Both the position numbers and the translations under genes were made by a program. Under the pieces are notes generated by a model that did not search any database, was not told the DNA's origin, and saw nothing but the letters and a program-made list of their open reading frames with translations. DNA of 64,000 nt from positions 248,001-312,000 of the forward strand of contig NZ_BOOB01000003.1 in NCBI RefSeq assembly GCF_016863015.1, in the 5' to 3' direction. Source of the DNA: Microbispora amethystogenes (lineage in GTDB: Bacteria > Actinomycetota > Actinomycetes > Streptosporangiales > Streptosporangiaceae). This document shows, piece after piece, positions 27,585 through 36,548 of the stretch; position 1 is the first letter of the stretch, and every line of letters begins with the position of its first letter.

Positions 27585-28510
27585 GCCTTCTCCTCGATCT
27601 CGGCTTCCAGCTCGGCCTCGGCCTCCTGCAGCTGCTCCTCGAACTCCTCCGCCGACATCGGCGCGTCGTGGTGGGCGCCCAGGTACGCGTCGACCACCCG
27701 CTGGTCGGACATGATGGTGTCCGGCGGCCCCTCCGCGATCACGGCCCCCTGCGCCATCACCACGACCCAGTCGCTGATGTCGCGGACCATGTCCATGTCG
27801 TGCTCGACGAAGAGCACGGTCATGCCCTCCTCGCGCAGGTCCTTCACGTGCGCGAGGAGCGACTGGGTGAGGGCCGGGTTCACGCCCGCCATGGGCTCGT
27901 CCAGCATGACCAGCTCGGGGCCGACCATCAGCGCCCGGGCCATCTCCAGCAGCTTGCGCTGGCCGCCGGACAGCGAGCCCGCGAAGTCGTCGCGCTTGGT
28001 GTTGAGCTTGAAGCGTTCGAGAAGCTCCTCGGCCCGCTCGGTGATCTCGTCCTCCTGCTGGCGCCAGCTGCCCGGGACGAGCGCGCGGAAGAAGTTCTCC
28101 CCGCGCTGGTTCTGCGCGCCGAGCCGCATGTTCTCCATCACCGTGAGCTTCGACAGCGCCTTGGTGAGCTGGAACGTGCGCACCATGCCCGTGCGGGCCA
28201 CCCGGTGCGCGGGCACGCCCTTGAGCTGCTTGCCGTTGAAGGCCCAGGACCCCTCGTCGGCGCTGTCGAAGCCCGTGAGCTGGTTGAAGAACGTCGTCTT
28301 GCCGGCGCCGTTCGGCCCGATGAGCGCGGTGATCGAGCCGCGCTGGATCTCCAGGTGGGCGACGTCGACGGCGGTGAGGCCGCCGAAACGGCGTACGACG
28401 TTGTCGACGACGAGGATGGGGTCGGGCTTGGCGACCCCCGGCTCGCGATCGAGGCCCGCGAAGGCCGCCAGCGCCGCCGCCTTCCTCGTCGTGGTGCTGT
28501 CAGCGTGCAT
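27581..28510 (-). CDS. livG: Branched-chain amino-acid ABC transporter ATP-binding protein LivG
   Basis: The 309-residue ATPase has Walker A 'GPNGAGKTTFFNQ', the signature 'LSGGQRKLLEMARA', Walker B 'LVMLDEPMAGVNP', H-loop 'VLFVEHDMD' and the LivG-specific helical insertion after the Q-loop. The C-terminus is a strongly acidic Glu-rich helix ('EFEEQLQEAEAELEAEIEE'). It overlaps livM by 11 bp at its start and livF by 4 bp at its end, showing translational coupling. Confidence 0.94.
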   Translation of the reverse strand: MHADSTTTRKAAALAAFAGLDREPGVAKPDPILVVDNVVRRFGGLTAVDVAHLEIQRGSITALIGPNGAGKTTFFNQLTGFDSADEGSWAFNGKQLKGVPAHRVARTGMVRTFQLTKALSKLTVMENMRLGAQNQRGENFFRALVPGSWRQQEDEITERAEELLERFKLNTKRDDFAGSLSGGQRKLLEMARALMVGPELVMLDEPMAGVNPALTQSLLAHVKDLREEGMTVLFVEHDMDMVRDISDWVVVMAQGAVIAEGPPDTIMSDQRVVDAYLGAHHDAPMSAEEFEEQLQEAEAELEAEIEEKA

Positions 28511-29489
28511 CGAGCGCGATCTCCCTCTTGTCGCCGAAGATGCCCTGGGGCCGGAAGATGAGCAGGAGCATCAGGCCGAGGCCGACCAGCATGAACCGGA
28601 CGGCGCCGATGTTGTTCACGGTGAACAGCGAGGGGAGCATTCCGGCCGAGACGGCCTCACTGAGCGTGTTCCCGACGAAGACCAGCAGCACCCAGAAGAT
28701 CGCGGCGCCGACGACGGGGCTGAAGACGCGGGCCGCGCCGCCGAGGATCACGATCGTGTACGCGTAGAACGTGAACTCGGTGCTGAACAGGTCGGGCTGC
28801 ACCGACGCCTGGCCGAGCGCGAACAGGAAGCCGCCGAGGCAGCCGACCAGGCCGCCGAGCACCAGCGCCTGCATCTTGTAGGAGAAGACGTTCTTGCCGA
28901 GGCTGCGCACGGCGTCCTCGTCCTCGCGGATGGCCTTGAGCACGCGGCCCCACGGGCTCTTCATGAGCAGGTAGACCAGCCCGCAGCAGATCGCGATGAG
29001 CACCCAGCCGACGGTCAGGATCCAGGTCACCCGCTCGTTGAAGCTGATCGGGCCGATGCCGTACGTGCCGGGGGAGTAGGGGTTCATCGCGAAGAAGTCG
29101 CCGGAGAAGTTCTGGCGGCCGTCCGAGCCGCCGAAGACGCTGCTGAACTTCACCGATCTGAAGACGAGCCGGACGATCTCGGCCGCCGCGATGGTGACGA
29201 TGGCGAGGTAGTCGGCCCGCAGCCGCAGGGTCGGGATGCCGAGCAGGAAGGCCAGCACGACGGTGGCGGCCAGGCCGATCGCGATGCCCAGCCAGAACGG
29301 CAGGTGGAAGGTGGCCACCGTGACGGCCATGCCGTACGCGGCGACGCCGAGGAAGGCCGCCTGGCCGAAGTTGAGCAGCCCGGCGTAGCCGAACTGGATG
29401 TTGACGCCGATCGCGGCGAGCGCGTAGACGACGGTCTCCAGGCCGATCGAGGCCTTGACCGTGGTGATGAGGATTGCGTTCCAGTCCAC
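28500..29489 (-). CDS. livM: Branched-chain amino-acid ABC transporter permease LivM
   Basis: The 329-residue polytopic protein has about eight TM segments. The LivM features 'GYAGLLNFGQAAFLGVAAYG' and the EAA-like loop 'SPWGRVLKAIREDEDAVRSL' contact the ATPases. It lies 13 bp downstream of livH and overlaps livG. With LivH it forms the transmembrane pore for branched-chain amino acids or related ligands. Confidence 0.94.
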   Translation of the reverse strand: MDWNAILITTVKASIGLETVVYALAAIGVNIQFGYAGLLNFGQAAFLGVAAYGMAVTVATFHLPFWLGIAIGLAATVVLAFLLGIPTLRLRADYLAIVTIAAAEIVRLVFRSVKFSSVFGGSDGRQNFSGDFFAMNPYSPGTYGIGPISFNERVTWILTVGWVLIAICCGLVYLLMKSPWGRVLKAIREDEDAVRSLGKNVFSYKMQALVLGGLVGCLGGFLFALGQASVQPDLFSTEFTFYAYTIVILGGAARVFSPVVGAAIFWVLLVFVGNTLSEAVSAGMLPSLFTVNNIGAVRFMLVGLGLMLLLIFRPQGIFGDKREIALDAR

Positions 29490-29502
29490 GTGTGGTCTCC
29501 GA

Positions 29503-30786
29503 TCAGCCGATGCGCTCGCGCCGGCCGAGAATGCCCTGCGGCCGGAAGAGCATGACGAGGATGAGCACCAGCAGCGCGCCGACGGTCTTCAGCTCGGTCG
29601 GCACCACGACGGTGGACAGCTGGATGAACAGGCCGACGACGATGGAGCCGACGAGGGCGCCGAACGCGGTGCCGAGCCCGCCGAGGGTGACCCCCGCGAA
29701 GACGAGCAGCAGGATCTGGAAGCCCATCTGGTAGCTGACGTTCTGCGACAGGCCGAGCATGATGCCCGCGAGCGACGCGATCGCTCCGCCGACGGTCCAG
29801 ATGATCCGGATGACCCGGTCGACGTTGATGCCGGAGGAGGCGGCCAGCGCGGGGTTGTCGGCGACCGCGCGGGCGGCCTTGCCGATGCGGGTCTTGAGCA
29901 GCGCGAGGCCGACGATCACGAGCACGAGGAGCTCGATGCCCATGGCGACGAAGTTCTTCGGCGCGGCGGAGATCGGGCCGACCTGGATGCCCGGCTGGGC
30001 GTTGTAGTCGGCGTACGGCGCGCCCTCACCGCCGAAGAAGAACAGGAAGACGTACCGCAGGAACAGGGCCAGGCCGATCGAGATGATCATCATGGCCACG
30101 AGGCTGCTGCCTCTCCTGCGCAGCCGTCCCCAGAAGAACCGGTCCTGCCCGTACCCGAAGATCCCGCCGATCACGACGGAGATCAGCGCGGCCCAGACGA
30201 GGTGGACCCCCACGACGACGTTGAAGAAGTAGGCGCACATCGCGCCGAACGTGAGCAGCTCGCCGTGGGCGAAGTTGGTGAGGCCGGTGGTGCCGAACAC
30301 CAGCGACAGGCCCATGGCGGCGAGGGCGATGATGAGCCCGAGGTTGAAGCCCTCGAAGGTGAGCTGCGCGACCCGGTCCCAGAAGGAGGTCCCCCCGTCG
30401 TCGGCGGGCGCGGCGCCGCCCTTGGCACCGGCCGGCACGAGGGCGAACAGGACGTTCCGTACGCTGCCGTCGTACACCTGCACGTCGAGCGTGGACCTGT
30501 TCTGGAACTTCAGGGCGACCCCCGCGGGGAGCGTGGAGGTGTCCAGGGTGACCTTGTACTTGCCCGCCTTGGGGACGGGCACCTCCCACTTGCCGTCGGC
30601 ACCCGAGGTGGCGTCGTCGACGGGTTTGCCGTCCTCCGCCACCACACTGATCTTCACGCCGTTCACCGGCTGGCCTTGGTTTTGGAGTGTGCCCTTCAGT
30701 GCCTCTCCGTCCGCCCACGCGGGGGCGGTGAGGAGAAAGACGAGTCCACCCATGAAGGCCGTGAACGCGATCACGGCTCTGCGCAA
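29503..30786 (-). CDS. livH: LivH permease with an N-terminal secreted beta-sandwich domain
   Basis: TTG 30786 is chosen because GAGGGAGC lies 4 nt upstream and a clean signal peptide follows ('AFTAFMGGLVFLLTAPAWA'). Residues about 28-115 form a carboxypeptidase-regulatory/transthyretin-like module ('GTLQNQGQPVNGVKISVV', 'GADGKWEVPVP', 'KVTLDTSTLPAGVALKF'). From about 130 the canonical LivH permease begins, with 'GLSLVFGTTGLTNFAHGELL' and the cytoplasmic loop 'KTRIGKAARAVADNPALAAS'. Standard LivH is about 290 residues; this one has 427. The extra domain would face outside, where it could touch the LivK-type binding lipoprotein. It is the first gene of livHMGF. Confidence 0.9.
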   Translation of the reverse strand: MRRAVIAFTAFMGGLVFLLTAPAWADGEALKGTLQNQGQPVNGVKISVVAEDGKPVDDATSGADGKWEVPVPKAGKYKVTLDTSTLPAGVALKFQNRSTLDVQVYDGSVRNVLFALVPAGAKGGAAPADDGGTSFWDRVAQLTFEGFNLGLIIALAAMGLSLVFGTTGLTNFAHGELLTFGAMCAYFFNVVVGVHLVWAALISVVIGGIFGYGQDRFFWGRLRRRGSSLVAMMIISIGLALFLRYVFLFFFGGEGAPYADYNAQPGIQVGPISAAPKNFVAMGIELLVLVIVGLALLKTRIGKAARAVADNPALAASSGINVDRVIRIIWTVGGAIASLAGIMLGLSQNVSYQMGFQILLLVFAGVTLGGLGTAFGALVGSIVVGLFIQLSTVVVPTELKTVGALLVLILVMLFRPQGILGRRERIG

Positions 30787-31245
30787 TGGTGCTCCCTCTG
30801 ATTCAGGTCGTGGCGGGGTCGTGCCCCAACTGCGGACGCGCAACGTCGGACAGGTTCTGTCTCGTTGTGGCCGGAGCATAAGCCTGGGACGCCCGGTTCA
30901 GGGTTCTTCGTCACCAATCGGTGACCATGGTGTGTCACTGACGTGAGAAAAGCTTTCGCAGGTCAGCGGGCTGTCATGAGTCATTCGAGGCGACGGTGCT
31001 GGAGAACGGACGGCGCGGAGCGACGATGAGCCCGTGGGGTGACCTTTGGGACCGTACACAGCTTCCCCGGCTCCGCACGTTGTCTACTCGGTTCCCCACG
31101 GGCTCTGGAGCCACAACGCTAGCGACCGGAGCGACCCGCGTGCAAAGAGAGTCGCAAGCCGTTCCGGTTTGGCCCTCAATGCGTGCCGAAAGTCGGTTGC
31201 GCCTCTTGTCCGCATGCCGGCCTCCCGGGGCGGGCGCGGGCCCGC
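30787..31245. other. liv operon upstream region with inverted repeats
   Basis: No gene is seen. GTCACC-AATC-GGTGAC (30910-30925) is a perfect 6-4-6 palindrome about 125 bp before the livH start and is a candidate operator. GAGCCCGTGGGG (31028-31039) and CCCCACGGGCTC (31094-31105) are a perfect 12-bp inverted repeat with a 54-nt loop. This may be a terminator for the thioesterase gene or a structured leader. On the minus strand TATGCT near 30880 could be the liv -10. Confidence 0.45.
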
Positions 31246-31656
31246 TCATTCAGGCCTGATGAGACAGGTGAGACGGGACGTGCACACCATCCGGCCCTCG
31301 CCGTCGGTGATCTCGATGGCGTACGTCGCGAGCGTGCGCCCGCCGTGCACCCGGGTGGCGACGGCGGTGACGTGCCCCGAGGTGGCGGCGCGGTGGTGGG
31401 TGGCGTTGATCTCGATGCCGACGACCCTGCGTCCCGGCCCGGCGTGCAGGGCGGCGCCGGTCGAGCCGAGCGTCTCGGCCAGCACGCACGAGGCGCCGCC
31501 GTGCAGCAGGCCGTACGGCTGGGTGTTGCCCTCGACGGGCATGCGGCCGACCACCCGCTCCGCGCTCGCCTCCAGGAACTCGATGCCCATGCGCCGGTGC
31601 AGGCCCGGTGAGGCGTTCATCTCCGCCACGAACTCGTCGGGATTCGTCAAGGTCAA
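31246..31656 (-). CDS. PaaI-family hotdog thioesterase
   Basis: The 136-residue product has the hotdog-fold signature 'YGLLHGGASCVLAETLGS' with the conserved HGG and helix acidic residue, and 'IEINATHHRAATSG'. This fits acyl-CoA thioesterases of the PaaI/YbgC/menaquinone 4HBT group. TTG 31656 is preceded by GGAGGCG at about 8 nt. It is monocistronic and divergent from polA. The acyl substrate is unknown. Confidence 0.88.
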   Translation of the reverse strand: MTLTNPDEFVAEMNASPGLHRRMGIEFLEASAERVVGRMPVEGNTQPYGLLHGGASCVLAETLGSTGAALHAGPGRRVVGIEINATHHRAATSGHVTAVATRVHGGRTLATYAIEITDGEGRMVCTSRLTCLIRPE

Positions 31657-31706
31657 GGGGACGCCTCCGGTGGGAAGACCACGGGTTTTCTGTCGTAGAG
31701 GGAGAC

Positions 31707-31712
31707 TAGGCT
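31707..31712 (+). promoter_or_regulatory. -10 element (TAGGCT) of polA
   Basis: TAGGCT ends 6 nt before GTG 31719. The following GCGGG is shared with the coaE promoter. Confidence 0.5.
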
Positions 31713-31718
31713 GCGGGT

Positions 31719-34400
31719 GTGCCGAAGAGTGAAGCGACCCCCACCCGTCCGTGTCTGCTGCTCCTGGACGGGCATTCCCTCGCCTATCGCGCGTTCTACG
31801 CGCTGAAGGACGCCAATCTCATGACCACGGACGGTCAGCACACCGAGGCCGTCTACGGCTTCACCTCGATGCTGGCCAACATCCTGCGTGACGAGCAGCC
31901 GAGCCACATCGCGGTCTGCTTCGACCGCAGCGAGCCCACCTTCCGGCACGAGGCGTACGAGCCGTACAAGGCGAACCGGGCGGAGACGCCGGAGGACTTC
32001 CGCGGCCAGATGCAGCTCATCTTCGAGCTGCTCGACGCGCTGCGGATCCCCCGCCTGTCGCTGGCGGGCTTCGAGGCGGACGACGTGATCGCGACGCTGG
32101 CGACCCGGGCCTCGGCCGAGGACATGAGCGTGCTCGTCGTCACCGGCGACCGTGACGCGCTCCAGCTCGTGAACGACAAGGTCACGGTGCTGATGACCCG
32201 GCGCGGCATCAGCGACATGACCCGGTTCACCCCCGAGGCCGTGATCGAGAAGTACGGCCTGACCCCCGCGCAGTACCCGGACTTCGCGGCCCTGCGCGGC
32301 GACCCGAGCGACAACCTGCCGAACATCCCGAGCGTGGGGGAGAAGACCGCCACCAAGTGGATCGCGGAGTTCGGCTCCCTCGACGAGCTGGTCCGGCGGG
32401 CCGACGAGGTGAAGGGCAAGGCCGGCGACAAGCTCCGCGAGCACCTCGGCCAGGTGATCCACAACCGGATGCTGACCGAGTTGAAGCGCGACGCGCCGGT
32501 CGACGCCGAGGTGTCCGCGCTGACCATGGGCCTGTGGGACCGCGAGGAGGTCAACAAGCTCCTCGACTCGCTGCAGATCCGGGGCGAGCTGCGGGAGCGG
32601 CTGTTCAAGACCCTCGGCACCACCGAGCCGGAGGCCGGCGAGGGCTTCGAGCTGGAGGTGACCGTGCCGGAGCCGGGCCAGGTGGCGGCGTGGCTCGCCG
32701 CCCTCCCGGCCGACCGCGCCGGGCTGGCCTTCAAGGCCACGTACGGCAGCGGCACCGGGCGGCTCGACGGCATCGCGATCGCCGCCCCCGGCGGCGCCGC
32801 CTACCTCGACCCCACCCGGCTCACCGAGGAGGACGAGGCGGCGCTGGGCGCGTGGCTGGCCGACGAGAGCCGGCCGAAGGCCGTGCACGACGCGAAGGGC
32901 GCCCTGCTGGCGCTGTGGGCGCAGGGCCACGACCTGCGCGGCCTGACCTGCGACACCGCGCTCGCCGCCTACCTGGCCATGCCGGGGCAGCGGTCGTTCC
33001 CGCTCGACGACCTGGTGTTGCGCTACATCCATCGGGAGCTGCGGGCGGAGTCCGCCCCCGGCGGTCAGACGTCGCTGTTCGAGGACGCCGACGAGGGCGT
33101 GGCCAGAGATCTGGCCCTGCGCGCCCAGGCCGTGCGCGATCTCGCCGACGCGCTGGAGGGCCACCTGTCCAAGCGTGGCGGCACGCGCCTGGTGACCGAC
33201 GTCGAGCTGCCGCTGGTGCGCGTGCTGGCCGAGATGGAGCGGGCCGGCATCGCCGCCGACCGGGAGTACTTCGCGGGGCTGGAGGCCGAGTTCGGCGCGG
33301 CGGTCAAGCAGGCGACCGAGGCCGCCCACCAGGCCGTGGGGGAGCAGTTCAACCTCGGCTCGCCCAAGCAGCTGCAGGAGATCCTGTTCGGCAAGCTCGG
33401 CCTGCCGAAGACGAAGAAGATCAAGACCGGTTACACGACCGACGCCGACGCGCTCGCGTGGCTGGCCCAGCAGACCGACAACGAGCTTCCGGTGATCCTG
33501 CTGCGCCACCGCGACCAGACCAAGCTGCGCACCACGGTCGAGGGCCTGATCAAGGAGATCTCCGACGACGGGCGGATCCACACCACGTTCAACCAGATCG
33601 TGGCGGCCACCGGGCGGCTGTCGAGCGAGAAGCCGAACCTGCAGAACATCCCGATCCGCACTCTGGAGGGCCGCCGCATCCGCAGGGGCTTCGTGGTGGG
33701 GGAGGGCTACGAGACGCTGCTGACCGCCGACTACAGCCAGATCGAGCTGCGGATCATGGCCCACATGTCGCGGGACGAGTCGCTGATCGCGGCGTTCGAG
33801 TCCGGGCACGACTTCCACAAGGCGACCGCGTCGCGGGTCTTCGACCTGCCGCCCGAGCAGGTGGACGCCGACCTGCGGGCCCGGATCAAGGCGATGAACT
33901 ACGGCCTCGCCTACGGGCTGTCCGACTTCGGGCTCTCGGGGCAGCTCAACATCCCGGTGGCGGAGGCGCGGGCGCTCAAGGAGGAGTACTTCGAGGAGTT
34001 CGGCGGCGTCCGCGACTACCTGGAGGCGATCGTCGCCCGGGCCCGCAAGGACGGCTACACCGAGACCATCCTCGGCCGCCGCCGCTACCTGCCCGATCTC
34101 ACCAGCGACAACCGGCAGCGCCGGGAGATGGCCGAGCGGATGGCGCTCAACGCGCCGATCCAGGGCTCGGCCGCCGACATCATCAAGGTCGCCATGCTCG
34201 ACGTGCAGGAGGCGATCGCGGGCATGCGCTCCCGCATGCTGCTCCAGGTCCACGACGAGCTGGTGTTCGAGGTCGCGCCGGGTGAGCTGGAGGAGCTCAC
34301 CGAGATCGTGCGGCAGCGGATGTGCCGGGCCTACGACCTGAGCGTGCCGCTGGAGGTCGGCGTCGGCGTCGGCGCCACCTGGGAGGACGCCGGCCACTGA
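31719..34400 (+). CDS. polA: DNA polymerase I
   Basis: The 893-residue protein has an N-terminal 5'-3' exonuclease domain ('LLLDGHSLAYRAFYAL', 'VCFDRSEPTFRHE', 'GDPSDNLPNIPSVGEKTA'). A middle domain at about 305-490 lacks recognisable proofreading carboxylates, as in mycobacterial Pol I. The C-terminal polymerase domain has motif A 'TADYSQIELRIMAH', the O-helix 'RIKAMNYGLAYGLSDFGL' and motif C 'QVHDELVFEV'. It acts in Okazaki-fragment maturation and excision repair. The GTG start follows a putative leaderless promoter. It ends 3 bp from the convergent DUF2127 gene. Confidence 0.97.
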   Translation: MPKSEATPTRPCLLLLDGHSLAYRAFYALKDANLMTTDGQHTEAVYGFTSMLANILRDEQPSHIAVCFDRSEPTFRHEAYEPYKANRAETPEDFRGQMQLIFELLDALRIPRLSLAGFEADDVIATLATRASAEDMSVLVVTGDRDALQLVNDKVTVLMTRRGISDMTRFTPEAVIEKYGLTPAQYPDFAALRGDPSDNLPNIPSVGEKTATKWIAEFGSLDELVRRADEVKGKAGDKLREHLGQVIHNRMLTELKRDAPVDAEVSALTMGLWDREEVNKLLDSLQIRGELRERLFKTLGTTEPEAGEGFELEVTVPEPGQVAAWLAALPADRAGLAFKATYGSGTGRLDGIAIAAPGGAAYLDPTRLTEEDEAALGAWLADESRPKAVHDAKGALLALWAQGHDLRGLTCDTALAAYLAMPGQRSFPLDDLVLRYIHRELRAESAPGGQTSLFEDADEGVARDLALRAQAVRDLADALEGHLSKRGGTRLVTDVELPLVRVLAEMERAGIAADREYFAGLEAEFGAAVKQATEAAHQAVGEQFNLGSPKQLQEILFGKLGLPKTKKIKTGYTTDADALAWLAQQTDNELPVILLRHRDQTKLRTTVEGLIKEISDDGRIHTTFNQIVAATGRLSSEKPNLQNIPIRTLEGRRIRRGFVVGEGYETLLTADYSQIELRIMAHMSRDESLIAAFESGHDFHKATASRVFDLPPEQVDADLRARIKAMNYGLAYGLSDFGLSGQLNIPVAEARALKEEYFEEFGGVRDYLEAIVARARKDGYTETILGRRRYLPDLTSDNRQRREMAERMALNAPIQGSAADIIKVAMLDVQEAIAGMRSRMLLQVHDELVFEVAPGELEELTEIVRQRMCRAYDLSVPLEVGVGVGATWEDAGH

Positions 34401-34403
34401 CGG

Positions 34404-35189
34404 TCATGGGCGGGCGGGCCTGTGGGCCCGTCCGGCCCTGGCCAGGCCGGCCTCCTCGACCTCCAGCAGGCTGGCCTCGTGCCGTTCCGCCTCGTAGGCC
34501 GTCCGCCCGCCGCGCAGGCCGAACAGGCGTTTGCTCAGGGCGATGTACAGGACGGCCGCGATGTTGATCAGCAGGAGCACGATGCGGAACGGGCTCACCT
34601 TCTCGGCGATCTCGTAGATCTCCACCGGGATGAACGCCGAGGTCACGATCACCGAGAAGTACTCTCCCCAGCGCTTGAGCAGCCACAGGCCGGCGCCCTC
34701 GACGAGCATCAGCGCCGCGAGGGCGAGAAGGGCGAGGACGATCCCGGCCAGGGTGCTCGTGCGCGCGGCCAGCACGGTCCGCAGGGTGTGCACCACACCC
34801 GACTGGTCGAGGTTCCACCCGAGCCGGTGGGCCAGCGGTTCGATCAGCGGGAGGTCCTCGTCGAACGCCCGCCGCACGGCGTCGTGATGCGCGCGGAACC
34901 GCCAGACGCCGTACGCGCCGCCCAGCACGAGCACCGCCTTGGCCCAGCGGAAGACGGCGATCGTCCGCAGCACGGCGGCGTCGCGCAGCGCCCGGCCGCG
35001 CAGCACGACCGGCGCGTCCCCGGCCGGTCCCGCGCCGCGCGGCGGGCCCAGGGTGAAGTCGCCGCAGCGCAGGCAGCGCCATGCCTCTCCGAGCGGGGTA
35101 TCGGCGCGTAGCCGGGCCCGCAGCGCCTCCTCGTCCGGCGCGTAGGTGACGTGTCCGTGCCGTCCGCAGGCACGCAGGCTCCAGTCCAC
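34404..35189 (-). CDS. DUF2127 family membrane protein with N-terminal zinc-ribbon-like segment
   Basis: The 261-residue protein starts with paired cysteines ('RACGRHGHVTY' and 'WRCLRCGDFTLG') that resemble a small metal-binding ribbon (about 5-50). At least three TM segments follow, with the DUF2127 core 'WGEYFSVIVTSAFIPVEIYE' and 'LLINIAAVLYIAL'. A charged C-terminal tail ends the protein. The function is unknown. The GTG start lies 56 bp from the divergent polysaccharide deacetylase start. Confidence 0.8.
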   Translation of the reverse strand: MDWSLRACGRHGHVTYAPDEEALRARLRADTPLGEAWRCLRCGDFTLGPPRGAGPAGDAPVVLRGRALRDAAVLRTIAVFRWAKAVLVLGGAYGVWRFRAHHDAVRRAFDEDLPLIEPLAHRLGWNLDQSGVVHTLRTVLAARTSTLAGIVLALLALAALMLVEGAGLWLLKRWGEYFSVIVTSAFIPVEIYEIAEKVSPFRIVLLLINIAAVLYIALSKRLFGLRGGRTAYEAERHEASLLEVEEAGLARAGRAHRPARP

Positions 35190-35245
35190 AGAAAAATTGC
35201 AACACAGATGAATAGGGACACGGCGGGCAGTAAGGTCAAATAACT

Positions 35246-36340
35246 GTGCGCAACCTTGCCCGGATGACCGTCGCCGCCAGTATCGCCGTCGCCACCGTCG
35301 TCATCGTCGTGGTCGGCCTCGTCGTGCTCGTGCTGCTGACCCGGTCACCGGGAGGCGGGGTCCAGGGGGACGGCCGGTCGAAGGTCCGGTCCCAGCCGCC
35401 CGCCTCGTCGGCGCAGCCCAGCGCGGCGCCCGTGCGCGCGACCGCGGAGTCGGCGAAGAAGGTCAAGGCGAACGAGGCCGGGCTGATTCCGGTGATCATG
35501 TATCACCGCATCCTGCCCAAGCGGATCGCCTCGATCGACCGGACCCCCGGCCAGTTGCGCAAGGAACTGGAGCGCCTGGCCAAGAGCGACTACGTGCCGA
35601 TCACCGCGGCCGAACTGGTCGCCGGGAGGATCGACATCCCCGCCGGGACCCATCCCGTCGTCCTGACCTTCGACGACGGCCATCCCAGCCACTTCGCGAC
35701 GGACCGGAACGGCATGCCGAAGAACGACACGGCCGTCGGGGTCATCTACGAGGTTGCCGCGAAGTATCCGAACTTCCGGCCCACGGCGACCTTCTGGGTC
35801 AACCGGGACCCGTTCGGCCTGCGTGACCGGGCGGAGCAGAAGAAGGCCGTGAAGTGGCTGCTCGACCACGGCTTCGAGGTGGCCAACCACACCTACTCCC
35901 ACCCCGATCTCCACCGGCTGTCGAACAAGGGGGTGAGCGAGCAGATCGTCCGGCAGGAGCGGCTGCTGAAGAAGATCGGCGCGCCGCCCTCGGCCACCTT
36001 CGCGCTGCCGTACGGGTCGCGCCCGAGGAAGCTGAGCCGGGCGCACGAAGGGAAGTGGGACGGCACGCGGTACGACTTCGACGCCGTCTTCCTGGCCGGA
36101 GCGCAGCCCACGGTTTCGCCCTTCGCGAAAAGTTTCCCGCGCTACGCGATCCCGAGGATCCAGTCCAACGGAAAACGCGGGGACTGCCGGCGGTGGTGCA
36201 CGACCTACTGGCTGGAGTGGCTCGGCAAACACCCAAGAGAGCGTTACACGTCGGACGGCGATCCGGAGCGGGTGTCGGTGCCGCGCAAACTCCGGGCAAC
36301 GCTCTCGCCGGGCCGGGCCACGTCGGTGATCACGTACTAG
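35246..36340 (+). CDS. Membrane-anchored polysaccharide deacetylase (CE4) family protein
   Basis: The 364-residue product has an uncleaved-looking TM anchor (about 9-33), a Ser/Ala linker and a NodB-like domain. The catalytic motifs are 'PVVLTFDDGHPSHF' (Asp-Asp), 'HTYSHPDLH' (metal-binding histidines) and 'ALPYGSRPRK'. It should act outside the membrane on peptidoglycan or another N-acetylated glycan. TAAGGT (35231-35236) lies close to GTG 35246, so the leader is very short. It is divergent from the DUF2127 gene. Confidence 0.88.
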   Translation: MRNLARMTVAASIAVATVVIVVVGLVVLVLLTRSPGGGVQGDGRSKVRSQPPASSAQPSAAPVRATAESAKKVKANEAGLIPVIMYHRILPKRIASIDRTPGQLRKELERLAKSDYVPITAAELVAGRIDIPAGTHPVVLTFDDGHPSHFATDRNGMPKNDTAVGVIYEVAAKYPNFRPTATFWVNRDPFGLRDRAEQKKAVKWLLDHGFEVANHTYSHPDLHRLSNKGVSEQIVRQERLLKKIGAPPSATFALPYGSRPRKLSRAHEGKWDGTRYDFDAVFLAGAQPTVSPFAKSFPRYAIPRIQSNGKRGDCRRWCTTYWLEWLGKHPRERYTSDGDPERVSVPRKLRATLSPGRATSVITY

Positions 36341-36548
36341 GCGAACGTCCGGATGCCTCGGATTGACCCGGCTCGCCATGTCTCATATGCTGATCGCTGC
36401 GCTGTGGGCTCGCGCGCGTCACGGACGGAGCGGGCTCGCGCTCGGTCATCTGGTCGCTACCAGGAACAAACGGCACCCCGGTGAACGAAAACAGGCCCGC
36501 CGCGCTTCTGTCACAACGACATCTGTCCGGTTCGGAGCAATTCCACAC

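Noticed and set aside
26295-29555. A long plus-strand frame opposite livF, livG and livM
   Set aside because: It runs through several genes and two terminator hairpins with no recognisable domain. The minus-strand liv genes explain the sequence.
31020-31110. Considered a tRNA or small structured RNA gene upstream of livH
   Set aside because: Apart from the 12-bp inverted repeat there is no T-arm, anticodon arm or other RNA family signature.
31653-34397. A 914-codon minus-strand frame opposite polA
   Set aside because: It is the same kind of antisense shadow, with no domain-like motif, while polA is unmistakable on the plus strand.
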